56,516 nucleotides of DNA from Streptococcus sp. DD13 (GTDB taxonomy: Bacteria; Bacillota; Bacilli; Lactobacillales; Streptococcaceae): NCBI RefSeq assembly GCF_001578875.1, contig NZ_KQ969506.1, positions 1,132,059-1,188,574 of the forward strand, in the 5' to 3' direction. The translations under genes were made by a program, and so were the position numbers. Below, one piece after another: positions 23,379-31,377 of this stretch. Position 1 is the first letter of the stretch. Each line of letters opens with the position of its first letter. The notes under the pieces are model-generated. The model did not search any database, was not told where the DNA came from, and was given only the letters and a program-made list of their open reading frames with translations.

Positions 23379-24227
23379 TTAAGTCGTCGGGAAAATCGGA
23401 GCTTCTGCCAAGTCCACCCCTGCTTGAACCAGTGCTTCTTGATAAAGGCCATAAAAAGTATGGTACAAAGCAGTTTGCTGGCCATTTTCAACAATCAAAT
23501 CCACCCGATAGACAAAGCGTCCGCTTGCTAGCACTTGAGGGCCCTGGATGGTGACCCCTTTGATGGCTTGATACTGCATGGTATAGGCTTGGTTCACTCC
23601 TTCAATGACCTCTCTGACTTGATTCAGATCGGCATTAGCTCCAAGCGGAAGGTCAATCTGAGCCCGCATATCCCCTCGTGACTGATTGCTGACGACGAGG
23701 ATATTGCGATTGGGGATGAAGTGGAGGGTGCCGTCTACATCGCGGATCTGCGTAGTCCGCAACCCAAAACTGACCACCGTCCCTGCCATCCGAATGGAAC
23801 CGTTGGTCACTTTCACGCTATCGCCAACATCATATTGACGCTCTAGAAGGATAAAAAAGCCATTGACCAAGTCGGACAAAAAACCTTGCGCCCCCAATCC
23901 GATAGCCACCCCTGCAATTCCAGCACCTGCCAAGAGACTCGAAACGGGCAAGCCAAAGATGGTCAGCACCCAATAACAGAGGATAAAATACAGGGTATAG
24001 TGGATCACATTTTCTGCCAGGCGGATCAAGGTCTTCTGCCGTCCTACATTTTGAGAAGTAAAACGAAAAGCTGAACGCATCGTTTTCTGAGCAATTCGCG
24101 TCAGAAGCTGGTTCAAAATAAGAAAAACGATGTAGACTAGCACCAAGGACAAGGCCTTGTTGAGCAACTCGATCAGGAGACGTTCGAAATTGAACTGTCC
24201 CAAGTAATTTTTAAAAAATTGGTTCAT
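23379..24227 (-). CDS. small-conductance mechanosensitive channel, MscS family
   Basis: A 282-residue membrane channel that releases solutes on hypo-osmotic shock. Two or three N-terminal transmembrane helices are followed by the pore-lining helix rich in Gly and Ala (GAGIAGVAIGLGAQGFLSDLVN) and the beta domain with VGDSVKV and VSFGLRTTQIRD. A shorter C-terminal alpha/beta region completes the fold. I start at MNQFFKNY rather than 35 codons upstream because an extended -10 (TGGTATAAT, hexamer 24235-24240) lies directly before this ATG; the longer frame would begin upstream of the promoter. That arrangement predicts a leaderless message. Confidence 0.87.
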   Translation of the reverse strand: MNQFFKNYLGQFNFERLLIELLNKALSLVLVYIVFLILNQLLTRIAQKTMRSAFRFTSQNVGRQKTLIRLAENVIHYTLYFILCYWVLTIFGLPVSSLLAGAGIAGVAIGLGAQGFLSDLVNGFFILLERQYDVGDSVKVTNGSIRMAGTVVSFGLRTTQIRDVDGTLHFIPNRNILVVSNQSRGDMRAQIDLPLGANADLNQVREVIEGVNQAYTMQYQAIKGVTIQGPQVLASGRFVYRVDLIVENGQQTALYHTFYGLYQEALVQAGVDLAEAPIFPTT

Positions 24228-24234
24228 AACCCTT

Positions 24235-24240
24235 ATTATA
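24235..24240 (-). promoter_or_regulatory. mscS-type gene extended -10, next to the start codon
   Basis: Minus strand TGGTATAAT ends 7 nt before the ATG at 24227, placing the transcription start within about one base of it. It abuts the T-tract of the upstream msrAB terminator. Confidence 0.55.
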
Positions 24241-24242
24241 CC

Positions 24243-24272
24243 AAAAAGCCCGCTATCTTTCGATAGCAGACT
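24243..24272 (-). terminator. msrAB terminator
   Basis: On the minus strand AGTCTGCTATC pairs with GATAGCGGGCT (three G-U pairs) around a GAAA tetraloop and is followed by TTTT. It ends two bases before the -10 region of the next gene. Confidence 0.7.
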
Positions 24273-24345
24273 GCTTGCCTCCCCTTGATCGTTTACTTCG
24301 AAAGGAGAGAAGGAAATGGATTTTAAGACCAATCGCTAAGACGTT

Positions 24346-25293
24346 TCACCTTTTCCTCTCGAGCAAAGCCAAGAAGGCTCCGTAACCTTGTGATTCCATT
24401 TGATCCCGAGGGACGAAACGCAAAGCCGCGGAATTGATACAGTAGCGAAGACCACCTGCCTCCTTAGGGCCATCATCAAAGACATGCCCCAAATGCGCCT
24501 GTCCAACCCGACTTCTGACCTCGATTCGCTCCCGTCCTAGCGAAGTATCACGGGCATATTGGGCTACTTCCTTTGAAATCGGCCGAGTAAAAGACGGCCA
24601 GCCACAGCCCGAATCAAACTTGTCTGTCGATAAAAAGAGCGGTTCTCCACTCGTGACATCGACATAAAGCCCAGCTTCATCGGAGTCCCAAAATTCATTA
24701 GCAAAAGGGCGCTCCGTTGCAGCCTCCTGTGTCACAGCATATTGGAGTTGGCTGAGTTCTTCTCTTAACTGCTCCTGAGAGGGCACCTGATATGCGTCGG
24801 CGTCGATAAGAGGGACATGAGCTAGTGATGGGTCAATATGACAATAGCCACCTGGATGCTTCTTCAGATAGTCCTGGTGACCTTCTTCCGCATCGATAAA
24901 ATGACGGAGCGCTTCGACTTCTACGGCAAGTTTACGACCTCCGAACTGCTCTTCCTGTTCTTTCACTACCCGGTCAATGATTGCCTTGTCTGTATCAGAC
25001 TGATAGTATATTCCTGTCCGATACTGCCGACCCTTGTCGGCCCCTTGCTGATTGACAGAAAATGGATCAATCACGCGGAAATAATAAAGGAGGATTGCCC
25101 GTAACCCCACTTGATTCGAGTCATATGTCACACGCACAGTCTCTGCATGATCGGTCTGTTTTAATAGTTCGTAATTGGTGGTTTCAACCTGACCATTGGC
25201 ATATCCAACCCGCGTCGCAAGAACTCCCTCAATCTGAGAAAAATACTCTTCTAAACCCCAGAAACAACCACCAGCTAAATAAATCTCATTCAT
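24346..25293 (-). CDS. msrAB: bifunctional peptide methionine sulfoxide reductase MsrA/MsrB
   Basis: Repairs both epimers of oxidised methionine. The MsrA domain (residues 1-155) has the catalytic cysteine C10 in GGCFWGLE and the conserved tail [12 protein letters not shown]. The MsrB domain (about 175-310) has CGWPSF (C230) and the catalytic C285 in [11 protein letters not shown]. Neither CxxC zinc pair of zinc-type MsrB is present. There is no signal peptide, so it is the cytoplasmic form. GGAG precedes the ATG. It follows trxA on the same strand with a terminator between them; thioredoxin is the usual reductant for these enzymes, which makes the neighbourhood functional. Confidence 0.95.
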   Translation of the reverse strand: MNEIYLAGGCFWGLEEYFSQIEGVLATRVGYANGQVETTNYELLKQTDHAETVRVTYDSNQVGLRAILLYYFRVIDPFSVNQQGADKGRQYRTGIYYQSDTDKAIIDRVVKEQEEQFGGRKLAVEVEALRHFIDAEEGHQDYLKKHPGGYCHIDPSLAHVPLIDADAYQVPSQEQLREELSQLQYAVTQEAATERPFANEFWDSDEAGLYVDVTSGEPLFLSTDKFDSGCGWPSFTRPISKEVAQYARDTSLGRERIEVRSRVGQAHLGHVFDDGPKEAGGLRYCINSAALRFVPRDQMESQGYGAFLALLERKR

Positions 25294-25315
25294 GAATCAC
25301 TCCATTTTCTAAGCA

Positions 25316-25343
25316 AAAAGGTGTTGGAGATCCAACACCTTTT
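25316..25343. terminator. trxA terminator
   Basis: A 13-bp inverted repeat (AAAAGGTGTTGGA against TCCAACACCTTTT) with a minimal loop, 3 nt after the trxA stop on the minus strand and upstream of msrAB. Confidence 0.88.
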
Positions 25344-25346
25344 ATT

Positions 25347-25661
25347 CTATGCGTTCAATTCTTTTACAATGTCTAGCAACTGTTGCTTGGTATGAACTCC
25401 TGCCACCTGCTTGACTACTTGACCATTTTTCTTGAACATCAGGGTTGGAATAGACATGATTCCAAATTCACGAGCTGTAGTTGGATTTTCATCTACATCC
25501 ATTTTCAGAATTCGAAGCTCATCTTCGTCTACCTCTTCCGCCAGCTGCTCCAAGATAGGAGCTTGCATGCGACATGGACCACACCATGTTGCCCAAAAGT
25601 CAATCAGGACAAGACCGTCTTTGGTTTCTTCTACAAAATTTTGATCTGTAATAGCTTCCAT
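25347..25661 (-). CDS. trxA: thioredoxin
   Basis: Cytoplasmic thiol-disulfide oxidoreductase of 104 residues, the usual length. The redox site WCGPC is at residues 26-30 after LIDFWAT, and the cis-proline is in GIMSIPTLMFKKNG. The start at MEAITDQNF is chosen for the strong GAGGAGG site 8 nt upstream; an in-frame ATG 18 codons earlier has none. A terminator separates it from msrAB, a likely client. Confidence 0.95.
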   Translation of the reverse strand: MEAITDQNFVEETKDGLVLIDFWATWCGPCRMQAPILEQLAEEVDEDELRILKMDVDENPTTAREFGIMSIPTLMFKKNGQVVKQVAGVHTKQQLLDIVKELNA

Positions 25662-26039
25662 TTCTACTACCTCCTCTAAACTCAGAGCTTCCTCTGATGG
25701 TTGATATGCCCTCATTCTACACTAAAAAAAGGGAGAAAGCCACTATTTGATACGGACGCTCTAAAAGGCTGGCAGGGAGCTCTATTCTACTCTTGAGTTG
25801 GAGCGTCTTTTATCGATGTATGAACCATCGGCTATTTAGCACTTTTATAAAAGAAGGCACAAGCTCTGCTTCAAGCAAGGGATGGTCCTGCAAGACGAGG
25901 GGAGGAATCCCCTGTTGGAACAGTCAGCACAAACAAAACGGCTCCTCCCCTGATAGGATCTACTGTGAAAACAGTGGACAAAAATCCGGTCTAGAAGGCT
26001 AAAGAAAACGAACTGCGCTCTGTCTGTACACGAAAGAAA
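25662..26039. other. Intergenic stretch, no recognised gene
   Basis: Between trxA and copy 3 of the 175-bp element. The trxA promoter should lie near its left end (minus strand TAGAAT with a poor -35). A 69-codon plus-strand frame (25793-26002) has no ribosome site and an unlikely composition. No terminator or RNA motif was recognised. Confidence 0.4.
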
Positions 26040-26214
26040 GAGGCTGGGACAAAAGTCCTAGCCTCTCCATTATTTTTAGATTGTGCAGCAAGACGCAGTG
26101 ATTGAGTGGGCTCTACTAGGCTGATTTCATCCGTTTTTACAGCTCGACTCAACTGTGCGGAGGTGGGACGACGAAATCGAATTCTAAGGAATGACCGATT
26201 GCTGTCCCACTCTC
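26040..26214 (+). repeat. 175-bp interspersed element, copy 3
   Basis: Full-length and gap-free against the other copies. Its final two bases overlap the mutS2 stop codon (minus strand, 26213-26215), so the element abuts the gene exactly. Its end region pairs well: GTGGGAC with GTCCCAC. No plus-strand gene lies just upstream, unlike the other copies. Confidence 0.93.
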
Positions 26215-28546
26215 AGCCTCTGAATGTCACAATAGTGGCGCCACTACCCCCAGCATTTTGTGGGGCATAACCGAAATCTTTGACATGCTTATTGCGACGA
26301 AGGTACTTGGTCACCCCTTCACGGATGACACCGGTCCCAATCCCATGGATAATATCGACCTGGGCCAAGTTATGAAGGAGAGCTTGGTCGATAAAGGCAT
26401 CAAGCTCTTGCATGGCTTCTTCGTAGCGTTTGCCACGGAGATCTAGTCGTGCCCGAGGTCCACCTTTTGCAGAATTGCGCTTTATGACCGTCCGTCTCTG
26501 TGTCGACGGTTCTTTTTCTGCCTTGACCAGCGTAAATTCATCCGCTTGTAAGCTCATCTTGATCAAGCCAACTTGGGCTTCCCAGCGTCCGTCTTTAAGT
26601 TGCTTGGTCAGCGTCCCGCGCTGGCCATAAGCGATCACTACAATATCATCTCCGACACGCGCTTGACGTTCTTTTTTAGCTTTTTTGAGGACTTTATTCT
26701 GGGTCAAATCCGGCTCTTCTGGAACCAGCTTTTTCAATTGACTCTTCGCATCAATGATCTGATGGGGTTTGAGGCTGGCTTCTGCATGAAGATTTTTCAG
26801 TATCCGATCACTCTCTTCGATAGCTAGGTCGATCAGATCCTTCGCTTCATTTCGCACTTTACGGAGCTCGTTTTCCTTCTCCCGGTTGAAATCATTGTAG
26901 AGCTTCCGAAGGGCCCGGTTCATCTTTTGGTTTTCTTGCTCGACTTCTTGGATATGATCCAGTCGACGGCGACTTTCAATAGTCTGGATTTCCAACTGCT
27001 CGATGATCCGATTGACATCACTATCTCCATCGGTCCAATTTTGAGCAGCGGCTATGATCCAGTCTGAAAGTCCTAAACGTCGGGCGATTTCAAAGGCATT
27101 GGACCGTCCAGGTACTCCTTGCAAAAAGCGATACGTCGGGCGTAAGGACTGGCTATCAAACTCCATACTTGCATTTTCAAGTCCTGGTGTCTCAATACCA
27201 AAAGCCTTCAGTTCTGGATAATGGGTCGTCGCCATGGTCTTGATCCCGCGAAGACGTAGGTCATCCAGTATGGCCATGGCTAGGGAAGCCCCCTCCTGAG
27301 GGTCCGTCCCAGCCCCTAACTCATCAAACAGGACCAGAGAATGGTCATTTGCCCGTTCCAAAATGGCTACGGTGTTGGTCATATGACTGGAGAAGGTAGA
27401 GAGGTTTTGCTCAATCGACTGCTCATCTCCGATATCTGCAAAGATTTCGTCAAAGACAGCCACACGGCTCCCCTTATCCGCAAAGATGGGTAAGCCTGAC
27501 TGGGCCATGAGCTGTGTCAACCCAAGCGTCTTGAGCATTAAGGTTTTCCCCCCCGTATTAGGACCTGTGATGACGATGGCCGTCAAATCAGAACCAAACA
27601 TCAGATCATTCGCCACAGGATGCGCTAAAAGGGGATGCCTCACATTGAGAAGAGCAATCTCATCTTGCTCACTCAAGACCGGGATGACAGCCTGATAGCG
27701 CCTTGCAAAGAGGTGCTTGGCGCGAACAAAATCAATATGACCGATAATCCATGCGTTATTCGCCATCTCTGTTGCAAAAGGTCGAAGGCTATCCGAGAGT
27801 TCCTGTAAAATCCGTGCTATTTCATAGCGTTCTTCTGCTCGTGCACTGGCAATGTCTTCATTGAGATTCACCACCGCACGGGGCTCGATATACACCGTCG
27901 ATCCAGAGGAAGAAATGTCCTGCACCACGCCCGAAAAGCGATTTCGATAGGTATTTTTGACCGGAAGGACATTGCGACCATTACGGTTGGCAAAGACACT
28001 ATCTGAGAGCATGTCTGCATTTTTCTTCAACAAATCTTGCATAATCTGTCGAACTTGCTGTTCCAACGCGACAATGCGTCTGCGGATTCGCAGCAGCTCC
28101 TCACTGGCAAAGTCTTCCAGGTAGCCTCCATCATTGACAGCCTGAAGCGCCCCTTGGAGCTGAGGAAAAAGGGCTAGCTTTTCAAATAACTGGTCCAACT
28201 GGGAAAGAGAGACATTTTCCAGTTGTTCATAGAAATCTTTCAAAGACTTGGAGACCTCCACCACGCGCTTGACTGCCAATAGTTCCGTCATATTGAGTGC
28301 CGCATCCAGTTCCAGTCGCTTCATGCTCCCTGCAATATCCTGGGTGGCTCCCACCTGAAATTGGGGATAGTAGGTATAGATTGCCTGCACATCCTGTAAT
28401 TCTTCAAAATATTTGTTCAAGCGCTTGCGATCCGCCATCGGCTCTAACTGTTCTAGTTCCTTTGCTCCCTGCTCTGTCCCCAAAAATGGAGCAAGGAGGT
28501 CCTTGACCTTTTGAAACTCCAGACTATCGATAATTTTTTGATTCAT
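26213..28546 (-). CDS. mutS2: endonuclease MutS2
   Basis: A 777-residue MutS-like ATPase. The first half holds the core and lever helices, then the ATPase domain with Walker A GPNTGGKT (328-335), a [20 protein letters not shown] signature and [14 protein letters not shown] coiled-coil clamp follows (about 505-620), and the C-terminal Smr nuclease domain ends the protein ([11 protein letters not shown] and [12 protein letters not shown]). It lacks the MutS mismatch-recognition domain. MutS2 proteins limit recombination or rescue collided ribosomes; which applies here is not shown. The start at [11 protein letters not shown] fits GAGGAAAG upstream and the family N-terminus. It follows cvpA and zapA as usual in streptococci. 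Its stop codon is overlapped by a 175-bp element. Confidence 0.95.
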   Translation of the reverse strand: MNQKIIDSLEFQKVKDLLAPFLGTEQGAKELEQLEPMADRKRLNKYFEELQDVQAIYTYYPQFQVGATQDIAGSMKRLELDAALNMTELLAVKRVVEVSKSLKDFYEQLENVSLSQLDQLFEKLALFPQLQGALQAVNDGGYLEDFASEELLRIRRRIVALEQQVRQIMQDLLKKNADMLSDSVFANRNGRNVLPVKNTYRNRFSGVVQDISSSGSTVYIEPRAVVNLNEDIASARAEERYEIARILQELSDSLRPFATEMANNAWIIGHIDFVRAKHLFARRYQAVIPVLSEQDEIALLNVRHPLLAHPVANDLMFGSDLTAIVITGPNTGGKTLMLKTLGLTQLMAQSGLPIFADKGSRVAVFDEIFADIGDEQSIEQNLSTFSSHMTNTVAILERANDHSLVLFDELGAGTDPQEGASLAMAILDDLRLRGIKTMATTHYPELKAFGIETPGLENASMEFDSQSLRPTYRFLQGVPGRSNAFEIARRLGLSDWIIAAAQNWTDGDSDVNRIIEQLEIQTIESRRRLDHIQEVEQENQKMNRALRKLYNDFNREKENELRKVRNEAKDLIDLAIEESDRILKNLHAEASLKPHQIIDAKSQLKKLVPEEPDLTQNKVLKKAKKERQARVGDDIVVIAYGQRGTLTKQLKDGRWEAQVGLIKMSLQADEFTLVKAEKEPSTQRRTVIKRNSAKGGPRARLDLRGKRYEEAMQELDAFIDQALLHNLAQVDIIHGIGTGVIREGVTKYLRRNKHVKDFGYAPQNAGGSGATIVTFRG

Positions 28547-28663
28547 AGCTTTCCTCATACATAATCTTATCACCTAGGAATAATGAAATAGAAAACAAGG
28601 CCAGGATTTCCCAAGCCTTCTTTTTCTATAATTGTTGAACTTCGGACGGACCGGAACAGTCCA

Positions 28664-29209
28664 TCAACTGATCGTAGCAATCCATAGATTCTTCAAAAAA
28701 CTGCCTGTAAACGGTGTGTACTCTACCATGGCATTTACCAACCAACTCTTACGGAAGGTTTCTTGGATCAGGTCCATCGGGATGGTGGCAAGGACTGTCA
28801 AAAAGACTTGCAGGGAGACCCACGTCACTAGGATCGACAAGACTCCTGCTCCGATCTGATACGAACGACCATTTGGCGCTAACCCATCCGTAAAGTGAAC
28901 AAAAATCCCCACAATTCGCAGTACGAGATAGACCCCGAGGTAGATGGTTAGAAAGGCCAAACCTGCGTAAAAAATTTGGTCTAAATCATAGAGATAGCGA
29001 CTCGCAAAGAAATAATTCTTGGCTCCTTCTGTTGCATTGGCAAAAGGAACCCACTGCGTATAGAGCTTGGCTAAACCACGAAACTGACTAGCCGCCACAA
29101 AAAGAGCAATCAATGAAGAGAGGGTATAGTAGGCCTGTAAGATAATCCCTCTCATGTAACCGATATAAAAAGCCCAAGCAAGTATTAGTAAAATTAGAAG
29201 TGAAATCAT
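28664..29209 (-). CDS. CvpA-family membrane protein
   Basis: A 181-residue integral membrane protein with four hydrophobic segments (about residues 1-17, 25-45, 75-98 and 118-142), starting MISLLILLILAWAFYIGYMRG, the pattern of the CvpA/colicin V production family. Its function is not established; in other bacteria CvpA contributes to envelope integrity and resistance to bile salts. Its ATG overlaps the zapA stop codon by 4 nt (ATGA), so the two genes are translationally coupled, and mutS2 follows. Confidence 0.88.
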   Translation of the reverse strand: MISLLILLILAWAFYIGYMRGIILQAYYTLSSLIALFVAASQFRGLAKLYTQWVPFANATEGAKNYFFASRYLYDLDQIFYAGLAFLTIYLGVYLVLRIVGIFVHFTDGLAPNGRSYQIGAGVLSILVTWVSLQVFLTVLATIPMDLIQETFRKSWLVNAMVEYTPFTGSFLKNLWIATIS

Positions 29210-29526
29210 TCGTCATCCTCAAGGCTGTCTAAGTTATCTAAATCGACCAAGGTCACGTTTTTCTTTTTGACCATTCCTCTCATGACTTCCAAGTTCTTTT
29301 CCATCTTTTCGTAGGCCTCTTCTCGCTTGAGTTGAACTGACATAGAATTGATCGCAAGCAAAAGTGCCAAAGTCTCAGCGTCTGCATGGGGCAGTTTTTC
29401 TTTAATGGCTTGGTATTTTTCTTGGATCAAGCGTTCGATTTCTTCCATAAATAAGTTGTTATGTTCGGTCGTCAACGTCAGCTGCTTTTCTCCGAATGTA
29501 AACTTATAGCGATTCAAATTTGTCAT
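29206..29526 (-). CDS. zapA: ZapA-like cell division protein
   Basis: A 106-residue protein with a short beta-rich N-terminal part (YKFTFGEKQLTLTTEHN) and a long C-terminal helix (about 25-95), the layout of ZapA, which binds and bundles FtsZ at the division ring. Gene order zapA-cvpA-mutS2 opposite rnhC is standard in streptococci. An upstream TATAAT (minus strand, 29545-29550) and a GAGGT site lead to the ATG. Short proteins of this type give weak matches, so the name rests partly on context. Confidence 0.8.
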   Translation of the reverse strand: MTNLNRYKFTFGEKQLTLTTEHNNLFMEEIERLIQEKYQAIKEKLPHADAETLALLLAINSMSVQLKREEAYEKMEKNLEVMRGMVKKKNVTLVDLDNLDSLEDDE

Positions 29527-29711
29527 AAAATTACCTCAAGGCATATTATAGCTTAATTTCCTAGAATTTGCCATTTAAAGCGTATCGAAGCGTTCGTTTC
29601 TCTCCTCCTAGCATTTTCCATGTCTCTCGCTCCACATAAAGCGAGACGGTCGATTGTAGAAAGCTGTCTACCAAGCCGACTCTTTCAATTCAGCCTTTTC
29701 CTTTCCTTTAT

Positions 29712-29719
29712 GCTATAAT
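29712..29719 (+). promoter_or_regulatory. rnhC extended -10, next to the start codon
   Basis: TGCTATAAT; the hexamer (29714-29719) ends 6 nt before the ATG at 29726, so the transcript would begin at the start codon. No -35 is visible, as is common with extended -10 promoters. Confidence 0.55.
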
Positions 29720-29725
29720 ATGGGA

Positions 29726-30616
29726 ATGAGTACGGTAGTTATCAAAGCTTCAGCTAGCCAAGTGGAGCAAATCATCCGCTATTATCAAAAGGACCAGGTC
29801 CAGCATTCCCAGCCCTACATGTTAGGATTTTTCAAGAAGCCGGGTGCCAGCATCTCTGTCTATCAATCGGGTAAGGTGATGTTTCAGGGGGAGCGAGCTG
29901 AGGAAGAAGCAAGTAAATGGGGGCATCAAACGTCCAAACCCGAGCACACGGGACAAGACTTCCCTATGATTGGAACAGATGAGGTTGGAAACGGTTCTTA
30001 CTTTGGAGGATTATATGTTGTCGCGAGCTATGTAGAGCCGAAGGATCATCCTTTCCTAAGCTCTCTAGGAGTGGATGATTCCAAAAAACTAACGGATCAA
30101 ACCATCCGAACGATCGCTCCTCTTTTACGCGAGAGAATCCCCCATCAAGCCCTCCCTGTCTCTCCGAAAAAATATAACCAAGCTATTGCTCAAGGCTACA
30201 ATGCGGTATCCATCAAGGTAGCCCTCCACAACCAGGCGATTCATCTCCTCCTACAACAAGGGGTTCATCCAGATAAAATTGTGATCGATGCCTTCACCAG
30301 TCCACGTAATTATCAAAAATACGTACAAAAAGAACGGCATCCCGTTTCCCAACCGATCAGCCTAGAAGAAAAGGCGGAAAGTAAGTATTTGGCTGTCGCC
30401 GTCTCTTCTATTATTGCTCGGGATTTATTTCTACAGTATCTGGAAGAGATCAGCCAGCAACTGGGGCAAAGAATCCCCTCCGGCGCTGGACACGCATCAG
30501 ATCTGGTTGCCGCGGACTTGTTGAAACAGTACGGCATGGTCGCTCTAGAAGAAACGGCCAAATTACACTTTGCCAATACCGAAAAGGCAAAAAATATAGC
30601 GAATCGAGGAAGTTAA
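29726..30616 (+). CDS. rnhC: ribonuclease HIII
   Basis: A 296-residue nuclease that cuts RNA in RNA-DNA hybrids. An N-terminal TBP-like substrate-binding domain (1-75) precedes the catalytic domain with MIGTDEVGNGSYFGG (D85, E86), GVDDSKKLTD, and DAFTSPRNYQKY further on. Two ATGs are in frame 6 nt apart; the second (29726) matches the family N-terminus and lies exactly where transcription should begin, since TATAAT ends at 29719. The downstream lepB starts at the next base after the stop codon, so the two are cotranscribed and likely coupled. Confidence 0.95.
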   Translation: MSTVVIKASASQVEQIIRYYQKDQVQHSQPYMLGFFKKPGASISVYQSGKVMFQGERAEEEASKWGHQTSKPEHTGQDFPMIGTDEVGNGSYFGGLYVVASYVEPKDHPFLSSLGVDDSKKLTDQTIRTIAPLLRERIPHQALPVSPKKYNQAIAQGYNAVSIKVALHNQAIHLLLQQGVHPDKIVIDAFTSPRNYQKYVQKERHPVSQPISLEEKAESKYLAVAVSSIIARDLFLQYLEEISQQLGQRIPSGAGHASDLVAADLLKQYGMVALEETAKLHFANTEKAKNIANRGS

Positions 30617-31291
30617 ATGTCCACATCAACTGAAAACGAAAATCTTTTCCTCCGGCTCTTACGAGAGTGGGGAGTCTTTGCTCTTGTGATTCTTATTTTT
30701 TACCTCAGCCTCTGGCTCTTTTGGAGTCCTGTCACGGTTGACGGTCATTCTATGGATCCTACCTTAGCAGATGGAGACCGGCTAATCATGCTGAAAACAA
30801 CCGGTATTCAGCGCTTCGACGTGGTGGTCGCTAAGGAAAAAGAAGCAGGTTCTTCCAAAGAAAAATTAATCGTCAAACGCGTGATCGGAATGCCCGGAGA
30901 CACGATTGAGTACAAAGATGATGTGCTCTATGTCAATGGCCAACAAACCGATGAGCCCTATCTCAAAGAATACCTCGACGCCTTTCAAAACGACAAACTC
31001 CAGACCATTTACGGTCAGTCGGGGAGCCGGTCCAAACAATTCCAGACTATCGCTGCAGCTGCCAGTCATTTCACACTGAGCAGTGTCACCACCGACCAAG
31101 ATGGTAAACCGACTGGTTCTTCTACTTTCAAAGTAGAGGTTCCAGAAGGCCAGTACTTCCTACTCGGGGATAATCGACTTGTCTCACTGGATAGTAGAAG
31201 CCAGTCGGTCGGTACCTTTAGCCGAGAGGAAATCCTAGGAGAGGTAAAATTCCGTTTCTGGCCCTTCAATCATGTCGGAAGCATTTCCTAG
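30617..31291 (+). CDS. lepB: signal peptidase I
   Basis: Removes signal peptides from exported proteins at the outer face of the membrane. The 224-residue protein has one N-terminal transmembrane helix (about 18-37), the catalytic serine S45 in VDGHSMDPTL and the general-base lysine K87 in LIVKRVIGMPGD. The LLGDNRLVSLDSR block is box E. It begins immediately after the rnhC stop, with GAGGAAG inside the end of rnhC as ribosome site. Substrates in this window would include the two LPXTG proteins and the LysM-CHAP hydrolase. Confidence 0.95.
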   Translation: MSTSTENENLFLRLLREWGVFALVILIFYLSLWLFWSPVTVDGHSMDPTLADGDRLIMLKTTGIQRFDVVVAKEKEAGSSKEKLIVKRVIGMPGDTIEYKDDVLYVNGQQTDEPYLKEYLDAFQNDKLQTIYGQSGSRSKQFQTIAAAASHFTLSSVTTDQDGKPTGSSTFKVEVPEGQYFLLGDNRLVSLDSRSQSVGTFSREEILGEVKFRFWPFNHVGSIS

Positions 31292-31304
31292 TCCTTTATG
31301 CTAA

Positions 31305-31346
31305 AAGGGAGTTTAAAGCTAGTAGGCTTTTAACTCCTCTTTTTTA
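31305..31346 (+). terminator. rnhC-lepB terminator
   Basis: AGGGAGTT-AAAGC pairs with GCTTT-AACTCCT, followed by CTTTTTT, 14 nt after the lepB stop. Confidence 0.8.
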
Positions 31347-31377
31347 CAGCCCATGATCGAAAAGAAAGCAACCATTC

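Noticed and set aside
25793-26002. 69-codon plus-strand ORF between trxA and the repeat
   Set aside because: No ribosome site or promoter, unlikely amino-acid content and no neighbour logic.
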